Assembly (NCBI GenBank): GCA_902773065.1
Contig: CACYDD010000226.1
Coordinates: forward strand, 1-9,501
Direction of reading: 5' to 3'
Origin: an uncultured Ruminococcus sp.
Lineage (GTDB): Bacteria; Bacillota; Clostridia; Oscillospirales; Acutalibacteraceae
DNA: 9,501 nt
Within the stretch, counting starts at the first letter, position 1; every line of letters starts with the position of its first letter. Of this stretch, positions 1 through 5,278 are shown in pieces. The translations under genes and the position numbers were made by a program. The notes under the pieces are model-generated. The model was given only the letters and a program-made list of their open reading frames with translations, was not told the DNA's origin and searched no databases.

Positions 1-2
1 AA

Positions 3-36
3 GTAACAACCCACATGCCCCATAGGGGACGGAAAC
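3..36 (+). repeat. CRISPR repeat copy 1
   Basis: This is an intact 34-bp repeat, identical to the copy at 71-104. It is the first repeat inside the window; the array probably continues to the left. The spacer at 37-70 follows it. Confidence 0.9.
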
Positions 37-70
37 GGATATATACTCCTTGATATCGTCATACATAGCC

Positions 71-104
71 GTAACAACCCACATGCCCCATAGGGGACGG
101 AAAC
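71..104 (+). repeat. CRISPR repeat copy 2
   Basis: This is an intact 34-bp repeat identical to copy 1, followed by the spacer at 105-138, which is the oldest spacer if the leader is to the left. Confidence 0.93.
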
Positions 105-138
105 CGCGGTCTCGTTGTAGACATCCCATCGTTTACCC

Positions 139-172
139 GTAACAACCCACATGCCCCATAGGGGACGAGAAT
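139..172 (+). repeat. Degenerate terminal CRISPR repeat
   Basis: The first 29 bases match the other copies, but the handle end reads ACGAGAAT instead of ACGGAAAC. No further repeat follows, so this is the leader-distal end. The variant happens to resemble the ACGAGAAC handle of Staphylococcus epidermidis III-A repeats. Confidence 0.9.
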
Positions 173-227
173 TGATATTTTGCCGCATGATCAATTCATA
201 ATTGTTACATCAATCTAACTTAATCTA

Positions 228-256
228 TTGAAAATTGAGGGATTTTGTGGTATGAT
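228..256 (+). promoter_or_regulatory. Sigma-A promoter for the FNT channel gene
   Basis: TTGAAA (228-233), a 17-bp spacer, and TATGAT (251-256) preceded by TG at 248-249 form an extended -10 promoter. Transcription would begin near 263 and leave a leader of about 124 nt before the start at 387. That leader is AT-rich and has an odd palindrome, CATAAA-A-TTTATG (316-328), but I recognise no known riboswitch in it. The stretch 173-227 between the CRISPR array and this promoter shows nothing else. Confidence 0.7.
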
Positions 257-386
257 TAATGTCGAAATATACTTTAAAAAAGTTTTGTAAAAATTTTTGG
301 AAGTTTACGCAGCGGCATAAAATTTATGGTTTACATGAAGTTGCAGCGTAATTGACAGCGGAGGCACTTCGCAGGAGAATCATACT

Positions 387-1181
387 ATGACGAATAAGGA
401 AGCGGCATTAAAATACTCAACAGGGGGCAAAGGAAAAGCGGATATGTCAGCTTTAAGGCTGATGGTGGAAGCGTTTCTGGCAGGAATGTTTATCGCGTTG
501 GCAGGGGCAGCGTCAACGATCGCGGCAGCAACGGTGGGATCGCCGTCAGTTGCAAAACTGATCACGGCTCTGATTTTCCCTGCAGGTCTTGCAATGGTTA
601 TTCTCAACGGCACAGAGCTTTTTACAGGCAATAGCCTGATGATCATTTCATTGCTTGATAAAAAAATCAAACTGACAAGGGTCTTGCGCAACTGGGTGAT
701 CGTTTATCTCGGCAATTTTGCAGGCTCGGTGTTTGTGAGTGCATTATGTGTTTACGGTCATGTCTATCGGTTGTTTGACGGTGCAGCAGGGCTGTCAGCA
801 GGTGCGGCAGCAGCGGCGAAATGCAGTATTTCATTTGAGGATGCATTGTTCAAGGGGATTCTGTGCAATATATTGGTATGTGTTGCCGTAATGATGACTG
901 TCATGGTAGAAAATGCGGTAGGCAAGATCATTGCACTTTTTCTCCCGATCATGGTGTTCGTCATTTGCGGATTTGAACACAGCGTTGCCAATATGAGCTA
1001 TATCAGCACAGGACTGTTTCTGAAAGCCTCGGGACAGCTTGCCCCATCCATAACGGCAGATGATCTTACACTTTACGGATTTCTGATAACAAACCTCATC
1101 CCTGTAACCTTCGGAAATATCATCGGCGGTTGTCTGACAGGTTTTGCCTACTGGTTCACAAATATTTACAGAGAAGACTGA
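387..1181 (+). CDS. Formate/nitrite transporter family (FNT) channel
   Basis: This 264-residue integral membrane protein belongs to the FocA/NirC family, which forms pentameric channels carrying small monovalent anions such as formate, nitrite or hydrosulfide with a proton. The family hallmarks are visible: ELFTGNS around residues 77-83 with Thr80 (equivalent to FocA Thr91), a Lys156-Gly-Ile-Leu-Cys-Asn segment, and GFEHSVANM at 195-203 with the central-pore His198 (FocA His209). Hydrophobic stretches fit six membrane helices, and the length is normal. The start has AGGAG at 373-377, nine bases upstream. The gene stands alone, with its own promoter and terminator. In a fermentative anaerobe formate export or import is the likely role, but the substrate cannot be told from sequence; no pyruvate formate-lyase or nitrite reductase gene is adjacent. 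Confidence 0.93.
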   Translation: MTNKEAALKYSTGGKGKADMSALRLMVEAFLAGMFIALAGAASTIAAATVGSPSVAKLITALIFPAGLAMVILNGTELFTGNSLMIISLLDKKIKLTRVLRNWVIVYLGNFAGSVFVSALCVYGHVYRLFDGAAGLSAGAAAAAKCSISFEDALFKGILCNILVCVAVMMTVMVENAVGKIIALFLPIMVFVICGFEHSVANMSYISTGLFLKASGQLAPSITADDLTLYGFLITNLIPVTFGNIIGGCLTGFAYWFTNIYRED

Positions 1182-1230
1182 CACGCAGTGCCTGCGCTTC
1201 CGATTTGCGTTTAAGTTCTTACGTTAATAT

Positions 1231-1287
1231 AAATTTATTGCCGCGTTCCATGTTTATATTGGAAACGCGGCAATAAATTTGTTTTTT
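1231..1287 (+). terminator. Rho-independent terminator after the FNT gene
   Basis: A perfect 17-bp stem (1231-1247 with 1264-1280, AAATTTATTGCCGCGTT and its complement) has two further GC pairs past a one-base bulge and is followed by TGTTTTTT. It ends the FNT transcript before the rpn promoter. Confidence 0.85.
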
Positions 1288-1324
1288 GGCTTAGAACAAC
1301 CGAAGGGCAGCAAATTGACAAAAC

Positions 1325-1346
1325 TTTGCAAGCTATAGGTTGCAAA
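1325..1346. promoter_or_regulatory. Inverted repeat over the rpn -35 box (possible operator)
   Basis: TTTGCAA (1325-1331) and TTGCAAA (1340-1346) are perfect 7-bp inverted arms separated by 8 bp. The right arm coincides with the -35 hexamer, so a protein bound here would block transcription. No regulator gene is adjacent, and the operator role is inferred. Confidence 0.45.
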
Positions 1347-1368
1347 ATAATGGGAAAAGTATTATAAT
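1340..1368 (+). promoter_or_regulatory. Sigma-A promoter for the first rpn gene
   Basis: TTGCAA (1340-1345) is separated by 17 bp from a perfect TATAAT (1363-1368). Transcription would start near 1375, inside the AGAGGAG ribosome binding site (1374-1380), so the mRNA would have a leader of only about 15 nt. With no terminator after the gene, this promoter may also feed panBCD. Confidence 0.75.
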
Positions 1369-1389
1369 GAAACAGAGGAGAACATAAAG

Positions 1390-2292
1390 ATGAGTGAGCA
1401 AAAAATCAATCGGAAAGTAAAAGATACCGTGTTTTCCAGTCTGTTTTATGAATGTGAATATGCTGTGGAAAATGCAAAGGAACTGTATAAAGCAGTTCGG
1501 GGAAGAACAGTAAATGAAATTGAAAAATGTCGTTTGGAAGATGTATTGTTTCGTGAAAGGAAAAATGATATTGCATATGTGATGGATAAAAGACTGGTTA
1601 GCTTTATGGAACATCAGTCTACGGAAAATCCGAATATGCCTTTGCGATATCTTCTTTATGCCGCAAGGACATACGAAAGAGAAAACTTAACAGGTGCAAA
1701 AGTACTTTATTCGGGCAGACTTGTAAGAATTCCGAAACCTGAATTTTATGTTTTATATAATGGATCAGGCGAACTTAAAAGTACAGAGTTAAGGCTCAGT
1801 GATGCATTTATGGAAGAAGTGGATCAAGATGATAACAGTTTGGAGATCAAAGTCAGAGTAATTGACATTAATTTTGATAAACTGATACAAAATGAAGCAC
1901 TTAGAAATTGTAAACCACTTTACGGATATTCATATCTTATTGACAAAACACGCAGTTATAAAGGTGATACAGAAAAAGCTGTGTGGGATTGTATGGATCA
2001 TGATATTCTGAAAGAATATCTGGAGTTTTACGGAAGTGAGGTAATTAATATGCTGAACATTGAGTATAACGAAGAAGATGCAAGAAAGTATCTTGTACGA
2101 GAATCAAGAGAAGACGGCTTTGTTGATGGTTGGAAACAAGGACAGTCAGAAGGCGAAGTAAAAGGAGAAGCAAAAGGAGAAGCAAAAATGCTGAAAAAAT
2201 TGCAAAAACTGGGCAATTCTATCAAACAGCTTTCTGTAATGTTTGAAATGCCGGAAAGCGAGATTGAAAAATTGCTTGCTATGGATATTTAA
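1390..2292 (+). CDS. Rpn family recombination-promoting nuclease / putative transposase
   Basis: This 300-residue protein is of the Rpn/Transposase_31 type within the PD-(D/E)XK nuclease superfamily; E. coli Rpn proteins cut DNA and raise RecA-independent recombination. The family N-terminal motif KDTVFSSLF is at 11-19. The likely active site is Asp60 (in NDIAY) with Glu74 and Gln76 in EHQST, an E-x-Q form usual in this family, followed by NPNMPLRYLLY (81-91) and the PKPEFYVLYNG strand (116-126). Residues 240-268 are a charged Gly-rich linker with GEVK-GEAK-GEAK, then a short helix-turn-helix-like tail (about 276-297). It starts behind AGAGGAG. Its base composition is more AT-rich than the FNT and pan genes, which suggests it was acquired. 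Its biological role here (mobility, genome plasticity or phage defence) is not settled. Confidence 0.85.
   Translation: MSEQKINRKVKDTVFSSLFYECEYAVENAKELYKAVRGRTVNEIEKCRLEDVLFRERKNDIAYVMDKRLVSFMEHQSTENPNMPLRYLLYAARTYERENLTGAKVLYSGRLVRIPKPEFYVLYNGSGELKSTELRLSDAFMEEVDQDDNSLEIKVRVIDINFDKLIQNEALRNCKPLYGYSYLIDKTRSYKGDTEKAVWDCMDHDILKEYLEFYGSEVINMLNIEYNEEDARKYLVRESREDGFVDGWKQGQSEGEVKGEAKGEAKMLKKLQKLGNSIKQLSVMFEMPESEIEKLLAMDI
2152..2187 (+). repeat. In-frame 12-bp tandem repeat inside the rpn gene
   Basis: There are three 12-bp units: GGCGAAGTAAAA (2152-2163) and then two identical GGAGAAGCAAAA copies (2164-2175, 2176-2187). They encode GEVK, GEAK and GEAK at residues 255-266. Adding or losing units would keep the frame and only alter linker length. 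Confidence 0.9.
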
Positions 2293-2337
2293 TGAAGTAC
2301 CAAAACTTAATATGTTTTATTGATTTGAGAGGTAAAG

Positions 2338-3165
2338 ATGAGAAATACTGTTTTGACATTTAAACAAAATAAAGAACAAGGAAAAAAAATCAGTATGCTG
2401 ACGGCATATGATTATTCAACCGCAAAGCTGATGGACGAATCAGGAATCAATGCGATACTGGTCGGAGATTCTCTCGGAAATGTCATGCTGGGCTATGAAG
2501 ATACGATTTCTGTTACAATGGAGGATATGATCCATCACGGTGCGGCAGTGGCAAGGGGCGCAAAAAATGCACTTGTCGTAATCGATATGCCGTTTATGTC
2601 GTATCAGACTTCTGTATATGATGCGGTAGTCAATGCAGGCAGACTGATGAAAGAAGGCAGAGCAGGAGCGGTAAAGCTTGAGGGCGGAAAGGAAGTCTGC
2701 GCCCAGATCAGGGCGATCACTGACTGTGGAATTCCTGTTATGGCACATCTCGGTCTGACACCGCAGTCCATCAATGCGTTCGGCGGCTTTAAAGTACAGG
2801 GAAAAAGCATGGAAGCTGCAAAAAAGCTGATCGAAGATGCCAGAGCTGTTCAAGAAGCAGGGGCGTTTGCCGTAGTGCTGGAGTGTGTTCCCTCAAAGCT
2901 TGCGGAGAAAATTACAAAGGAGCTGACCATTCCCACTATTGGAATCGGTGCAGGCGGCGGATGTGACGGTCAGGTGCTTGTTTATCAGGATATGCTGGGG
3001 ATGTTCTCCGATTTTACACCGAAATTCGTCAAAAAATATGCCGACATCGGCACGATCATGAAAGAAGCCTTCCGGAACTATATCAAAGAGCTTGACGAAG
3101 GCACATTCCCGTCCGAGGAACACGGCTACAAAATCGACGACGACATCATAGAAAAACTTTATTAA
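2338..3165 (+). CDS. panB: 3-methyl-2-oxobutanoate hydroxymethyltransferase (ketopantoate hydroxymethyltransferase)
   Basis: PanB transfers a hydroxymethyl group from 5,10-methylenetetrahydrofolate to 2-oxoisovalerate and makes ketopantoate, the first committed step to pantothenate and CoA, in the cytosol. At 275 residues it is a full-length (beta/alpha)8 barrel. Visible conserved sites are LTAYDY (21-26), VGDSLGNVMLG with metal-binding Asp44, DMPFMSYQ with Asp83, VKLEGG with Lys113 and Glu115, MAHLGLTPQ with His137, and LECVP with the catalytic Glu182. The start has GAGAGG at 2327-2332, five bases upstream. It follows the rpn gene by 45 bp without a terminator, and I see no convincing promoter of its own. 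It heads the panB-panC-panD cluster. Confidence 0.97.
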   Translation: MRNTVLTFKQNKEQGKKISMLTAYDYSTAKLMDESGINAILVGDSLGNVMLGYEDTISVTMEDMIHHGAAVARGAKNALVVIDMPFMSYQTSVYDAVVNAGRLMKEGRAGAVKLEGGKEVCAQIRAITDCGIPVMAHLGLTPQSINAFGGFKVQGKSMEAAKKLIEDARAVQEAGAFAVVLECVPSKLAEKITKELTIPTIGIGAGGGCDGQVLVYQDMLGMFSDFTPKFVKKYADIGTIMKEAFRNYIKELDEGTFPSEEHGYKIDDDIIEKLY

Positions 3166-3206
3166 AAGTGTGGAGTTGTGACTTTGGCAATAAACTCACG
3201 CATGTC

Positions 3207-3241
3207 ATTCATTGTGCATTATGCATTATGAATTATGCATT
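3207..3241. repeat. Heptamer tandem repeat between panB and panC
   Basis: Five consecutive 7-bp units read ATTCATT, GTGCATT, ATGCATT, ATGAATT and ATGCATT. Short ATGCATT/ATGAATT heptad arrays of this sort occur scattered between genes in many clostridia. Because 7 x 3 gives a 21-nt period, they can be read as a false coding extension (MHYELCI-like peptides), which here runs in frame into panC. The repeat ends 18 bp before the panC start. Confidence 0.75.
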
Positions 3242-3259
3242 AAAAAAGGGGATAAGGTT

Positions 3260-4105
3260 ATGAAAATTGTAACGACGATAAAGGAAGTAAGGGAAGAAGT
3301 AAAACAGTGGCGGAAAGAAGGACTTTCGGTTGGTCTTGTTCCGACAATGGGCTATCTGCATGAGGGTCATGCAAGTCTGATCAAGAGGGCTGTACAGGAA
3401 AACGACAGAGTGATCGTCAGCGATTTTGTCAATCCGACACAGTTCGGACCGAATGAAGATCTGGAAAGCTATCCGCGAGATCTGGAAAGAGATGCAAAGC
3501 TTTGCAGTGACGAGGGTGCGGCACTGATTTTCAATCCGTCAGCAGAGGAAATGTATTTTCCTGATTTTTCAACCTATGTGAATATGACAGGACCTTCTGA
3601 TGAGCTTTGCGGAAAAAGCAGACCCATTCATTTCAGGGGAGTATGCACAGTTGTTTCCAAGCTGTTTAACATTGCCACGCCCGATAGAGCGTATTTCGGT
3701 CAGAAGGATGCACAGCAGTTAGCAGTCATTAAACGAATGGTAAGAGATTTGAATTTTGATATCGAAATTGTCGGCTGCCCGATTATCAGGGAAGAGGACG
3801 GACTGGCAAAAAGTTCAAGAAATACTTATCTGAGTGAGGATGAGCGTAAAGCGGCGGTGATTCTTCACAAGGCACTGGAGGAGGGCAAGGCTCTTGTTCT
3901 CGGCGGTGAAAAAAGTACTGCGGCAGTGATAGAAAAAATCACAAGTATTATCGAAAGCGAGCCGTTGGCAAAAGTAGATTATGTTCAGGTGGTAAGCTTC
4001 CCCGATATTACGGTGATTGATACGATCGAGGGAGATATTCTGGCTGCCGTTGCGGTATATATCGGAAAAACAAGACTGATCGATAATTTTATTATTGAAC
4101 ATTGA
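3260..4105 (+). CDS. panC: Pantothenate synthetase (pantoate--beta-alanine ligase)
   Basis: PanC condenses pantoate with beta-alanine using ATP, through a pantoyl-adenylate, to give pantothenate. The 281-residue product has the normal length. Conserved nucleotidyltransferase sites are visible: VPTMGYLHEGH (27-37, HIGH-type), SDFVNPTQF (54-62), FRGVCTVVSKLFN (125-137), YFGQKDAQQ (145-153) and KSSRNTYLS (184-192, the KMSKS equivalent). The ATG at 3260 is chosen because it follows a GGGG...AAGG purine-rich site and because family members begin at this point. The frame is open upstream to a TTG at 3212, but those 16 codons are the heptamer repeat. It lies between panB (94-bp gap) and panD (20-bp gap), so it is probably in one operon. 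Confidence 0.96.
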   Translation: MKIVTTIKEVREEVKQWRKEGLSVGLVPTMGYLHEGHASLIKRAVQENDRVIVSDFVNPTQFGPNEDLESYPRDLERDAKLCSDEGAALIFNPSAEEMYFPDFSTYVNMTGPSDELCGKSRPIHFRGVCTVVSKLFNIATPDRAYFGQKDAQQLAVIKRMVRDLNFDIEIVGCPIIREEDGLAKSSRNTYLSEDERKAAVILHKALEEGKALVLGGEKSTAAVIEKITSIIESEPLAKVDYVQVVSFPDITVIDTIEGDILAAVAVYIGKTRLIDNFIIEH

Positions 4106-4125
4106 TTTTGAAAGGCTGAGAGTTT

Positions 4126-4536
4126 ATGCAGATAACAATGCTGAAAGGGAAAATACATCGTGCGGTTGTCACACAGTCGGAGTTGAATTATGTCGGAAGT
4201 ATCACAGTTGATGTAAAGCTGCTTGAAGCAGCAGGTATCTATGAGTATGAAAAAGTACAGATCGTTGATATCGAAAACGGCAATCGTTTCGAGACTTATA
4301 CTATTGCAGGTGAACCGGATTCGGGTATGATTTGTCTGAACGGCGCAGCGGCAAGGTGTGTGCAGAAGGGCGACCACATTATTATCATGTCCTACTGTCA
4401 GCTGGAAAAAGAAGAAGCAGATTCCCATAAGCCTGTTGTCGTTTTTGTTGATGAAGAGAATCAGATTGTCAGAACGGCAAATTATGAAAAGCACGGCGTT
4501 CTCAGTCAGCAGATGATAGAAGAATCGGGGTGCTGA
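4126..4536 (+). CDS. panD: Aspartate 1-decarboxylase proenzyme
   Basis: PanD decarboxylates L-aspartate to beta-alanine, the second substrate of PanC. It is made as a proenzyme that cleaves itself between Gly24 and Ser25, converting Ser25 to the pyruvoyl cofactor. The site YVGSITVD is at 22-29. The other functional residues line up with E. coli numbering: Lys9, Tyr22, Arg54, Thr57, Tyr58 and Asn72. At 136 residues it is slightly longer than the common 126-127, with a polar C-terminal tail (about 123-136). The start follows AAAGG at 4111-4115. It is 20 bp after panC and just 1 bp before the SRPBCC gene, which indicates co-translation. Confidence 0.97.
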   Translation: MQITMLKGKIHRAVVTQSELNYVGSITVDVKLLEAAGIYEYEKVQIVDIENGNRFETYTIAGEPDSGMICLNGAAARCVQKGDHIIIMSYCQLEKEEADSHKPVVVFVDEENQIVRTANYEKHGVLSQQMIEESGC

Positions 4537-4537
4537 A

Positions 4538-4936
4538 ATGGCAATATCAAAAATGATAGCGGAATTTGGCTGTAGTGCAGAAAAACTCTGGGAGCTTGTA
4601 ACATCCACAGAAAATTATGCATGGCGCAGTGATATCAGCGAAATTGTTGTCTTAAAGGAAGGCAGTATCTTTGAAGAACATACCAAAGAAGGTTATGTTA
4701 CAAAATTTACAATCACAGCCTTTGAGCCATATTCCCGTTATGAATTCGATATGGAAAACGAAAATATGTCAGGTCACTGGACTGGGTTCTTTTCGGCAGG
4801 CGAAAAGAAAGTATCTGCTGAATTTACAGAGGATGTAACTGCCAAAAAGCTTATCATGAAGCCGTTTGTCAAAGGCTATTTGCAAAAACAGCAGCAGCGT
4901 TATATTGATGATTTGAAAAAAGCGTTGAACCAATAA
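4538..4936 (+). CDS. SRPBCC (START-like) domain protein of unknown role
   Basis: This is a 132-residue single-domain protein resembling the SRPBCC/polyketide-cyclase-like superfamily, helix-grip folds that bind hydrophobic ligands. Supporting features are an N-terminal strand and helix with CSAEKLWELVTSTENYAWRS (12-31), a central run of antiparallel strands (about 36-105, including GYVTKFTITAFEPYSRYEF) and a long amphipathic C-terminal helix (about 107-131, ending QQQQRYIDDLKKALN-like). No signal peptide or membrane segment is seen, so it should be cytosolic. The ATG lies one base after the panD stop, so translation is probably coupled to panD. No catalytic residues can be named. The link to pantothenate synthesis rests on position only, and the hairpin at 4943-4977 ends this transcript. 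Confidence 0.75.
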   Translation: MAISKMIAEFGCSAEKLWELVTSTENYAWRSDISEIVVLKEGSIFEEHTKEGYVTKFTITAFEPYSRYEFDMENENMSGHWTGFFSAGEKKVSAEFTEDVTAKKLIMKPFVKGYLQKQQQRYIDDLKKALNQ

Positions 4937-4942
4937 TGCTCA

Positions 4943-4977
4943 CCTACAAAAAACAGATTATTCTGTTTTTTTGTAGG
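4943..4977 (+). terminator. Terminator hairpin closing the pan operon
   Basis: CCTACAAAAAACAGA (4943-4957) pairs with TCTGTTTTTTTGTAGG (4962-4977) with one bulged base. The inner ACAGA/TCTGT stem sits between an A-run and a seven-T run, the usual shape of a two-way intrinsic terminator. It lies only 6 bp after the SRPBCC stop and 7 bp before the next promoter. Confidence 0.75.
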
Positions 4978-4984
4978 TTATTAT

Positions 4985-5013
4985 TTGCATTATTGTTGAA
5001 ATATTGTTATAAT
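4985..5013 (+). promoter_or_regulatory. Promoter of the Fst-like toxin mRNA
   Basis: TTGCAT (4985-4990), 17 bp, and a perfect TATAAT (5008-5013) with an extended -10 TG at 5005-5006. Transcription should begin near 5020, giving a leader of about 40 nt and an mRNA of about 220 nt ending at the hairpin 5203-5238. Confidence 0.8.
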
Positions 5014-5016
5014 TAC

Positions 5017-5046
5017 TTTGTTACTGTTCTCCAATCTGGTAACAGA
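5017..5046 (+). promoter_or_regulatory. 5' stem-loop in the toxin mRNA leader
   Basis: TTTGTTAC (5017-5024) can pair with GTAACAGA (5039-5046): eight pairs with one G-U, around a 14-nt loop, placed at the predicted RNA 5' end just before the Shine-Dalgarno site. The first one to three bases of the left arm may lie upstream of the transcription start. Alternatively CTCC (5029-5032) in the loop can pair with GGAG of the ribosome binding site (5049-5052). The pAD1 par toxin RNA also carries an upstream helix that limits translation. Confidence 0.55.
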
Positions 5047-5057
5047 TAGGAGGTGGT

Positions 5058-5079
5058 ACAATGGATAATTTTGTTTCGT
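5058..5079 (+). repeat. Direct repeat copy in the toxin start region
   Basis: This 22-bp segment covers the toxin ATG and codons 1-6 plus the first base of codon 7. It matches 5248-5269 at 20 of 22 positions. The only differences are TT here (5069-5070) against CC there (5259-5260), which in an antisense duplex become G-U pairs, so all 22 positions can still pair. Confidence 0.9.
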
Positions 5080-5156
5080 GCTTGGTTTCTGTTATGGCAG
5101 GGATTGTTGCAAACATAATCTGCAAATGGTTTGACAATGAAAATAAAAAACAGTAA
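5061..5156 (+). CDS. Fst-like small hydrophobic type I toxin (candidate)
   Basis: This 31-residue peptide has a short acidic N-terminus, one hydrophobic membrane segment (about residues 4-20) and a polar, Lys-rich C-terminus. Its GIVANIICKWFDN (14-26) lines up with GLVLEMISRVLDE of the Enterococcus pAD1 Fst toxin, and the charged tail is shared, but the Pro of the Fst consensus is missing. Fst peptides insert in the membrane and stop growth when their antisense RNA is lost. The start is well supported: AGGAGGTG at 5048-5055. The surroundings are the strongest evidence: its own promoter, a 5' hairpin, a shared terminator, a copy of its start region beyond the terminator, and a converging promoter. 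The alternative is an unrelated small membrane peptide. Toxicity is inferred, not shown. Confidence 0.75.
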   Translation: MDNFVSCLVSVMAGIVANIICKWFDNENKKQ

Positions 5157-5202
5157 CAAGCCTGCGGTTTATGTCAGCCGTTCCCTTGCGGAGAAATGAA
5201 CA

Positions 5203-5238
5203 GACCCCCGACAAAGTCTCGTACACTCGTCGGGGGTC
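5203..5238. terminator. Shared bidirectional terminator hairpin of the toxin-antitoxin locus
   Basis: GACCCCCGAC (5203-5212) and GTCGGGGGTC (5229-5238) form a perfect 10-bp GC-rich stem with a 16-nt loop. On the plus strand ATTTTGG follows. On the minus strand the flank is only moderately T-rich. It lies between the toxin ORF and the converging antisense promoter, where the par locus has its common terminator. Confidence 0.75.
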
Positions 5239-5247
5239 ATTTTGGTT

Positions 5248-5269
5248 ACAATGGATAACCTTGTTTCGT
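5248..5269 (+). repeat. Direct repeat copy in the antitoxin region
   Basis: This is a second copy of the toxin start region (20 of 22 bases identical to 5058-5079), located past the terminator. It contains ATGGATAACC but no ribosome binding site, and its frame is not a useful gene. Its likely purpose is to give the antisense RNA a pairing site for the toxin start. Confidence 0.9.
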
Positions 5270-5278
5270 TACAAGGTT

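Larger units (their letters stand above)
1..172 (+). CRISPR. Trailing end of a CRISPR array, type III-A-like repeats
   Basis: Three 34-bp repeats start at 3, 71 and 139, exactly 68 bp apart, leaving two unrelated 34-bp spacers at 37-70 and 105-138. The repeat begins GTAACAACCCACATG, holds a short CCCC-ATA-GGGG hairpin and ends GGGGACGGAAAC. That ending matches the 3' end of known type III-A (Csm) repeats such as the Streptococcus thermophilus CRISPR2 repeat, whose last 8 nt (ACGGAAAC) form the crRNA 5' handle. The third copy is identical for its first 29 bases and then diverges to AGAAT. A decayed last repeat marks the leader-distal end, so the array is read left to right and its leader lies off the left edge. 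No cas gene is in the window. The subtype is inferred from the repeat alone. Confidence 0.93.
5203..5272 (-). ncRNA. Predicted antisense antitoxin RNA (RNA II-like), about 70 nt
   Basis: From the converging promoter, transcription should begin near 5272 and end at the hairpin 5203-5238, close to the 66-nt RNA II of pAD1 par. The RNA carries the complement of 5248-5269 and could therefore pair in trans with the toxin start region (5058-5079), masking the start codon. Its 3' part is fully complementary to the end of the toxin mRNA. The DNA around its 5' end holds a perfect 10-bp inverted repeat (5255-5264 with 5271-5280). The exact ends are predicted, not measured. Confidence 0.7.

Noticed and set aside
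1..172. CRISPR array as a type VI (Cas13a) or type I-C array
   Set aside because: The CCCC/GGGG hairpin and GGGGAC superficially resemble Cas13a repeats, but these end ACTAAAAC; the exact GGGGACGGAAAC ending fits type III-A better. No cas gene in the window can confirm this.
352..386. TTGACA at 352-357 as a second FNT promoter
   Set aside because: The hexamer 17 bp downstream (GAGAAT) is poor and overlaps the ribosome binding site.
831..1184. Minus-strand frames opposite the FNT gene (380-691, 764-991, 831-1184)
   Set aside because: The FNT gene on the plus strand has conserved family motifs, a promoter and a terminator; the opposite frames resemble no protein I know.
1315..1320. TTGACA as the -35 box of the rpn gene
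   Set aside because: No acceptable -10 sequence lies 16-18 bp downstream; the TTGCAA at 1340 with TATAAT at exactly 17 bp is far better.
3212..3259. In-frame TTG-initiated extension of panC by 16 codons
   Set aside because: The extension is the heptamer repeat read as protein; the ATG at 3260 has a purine-rich ribosome binding site and matches the normal PanC N-terminus.
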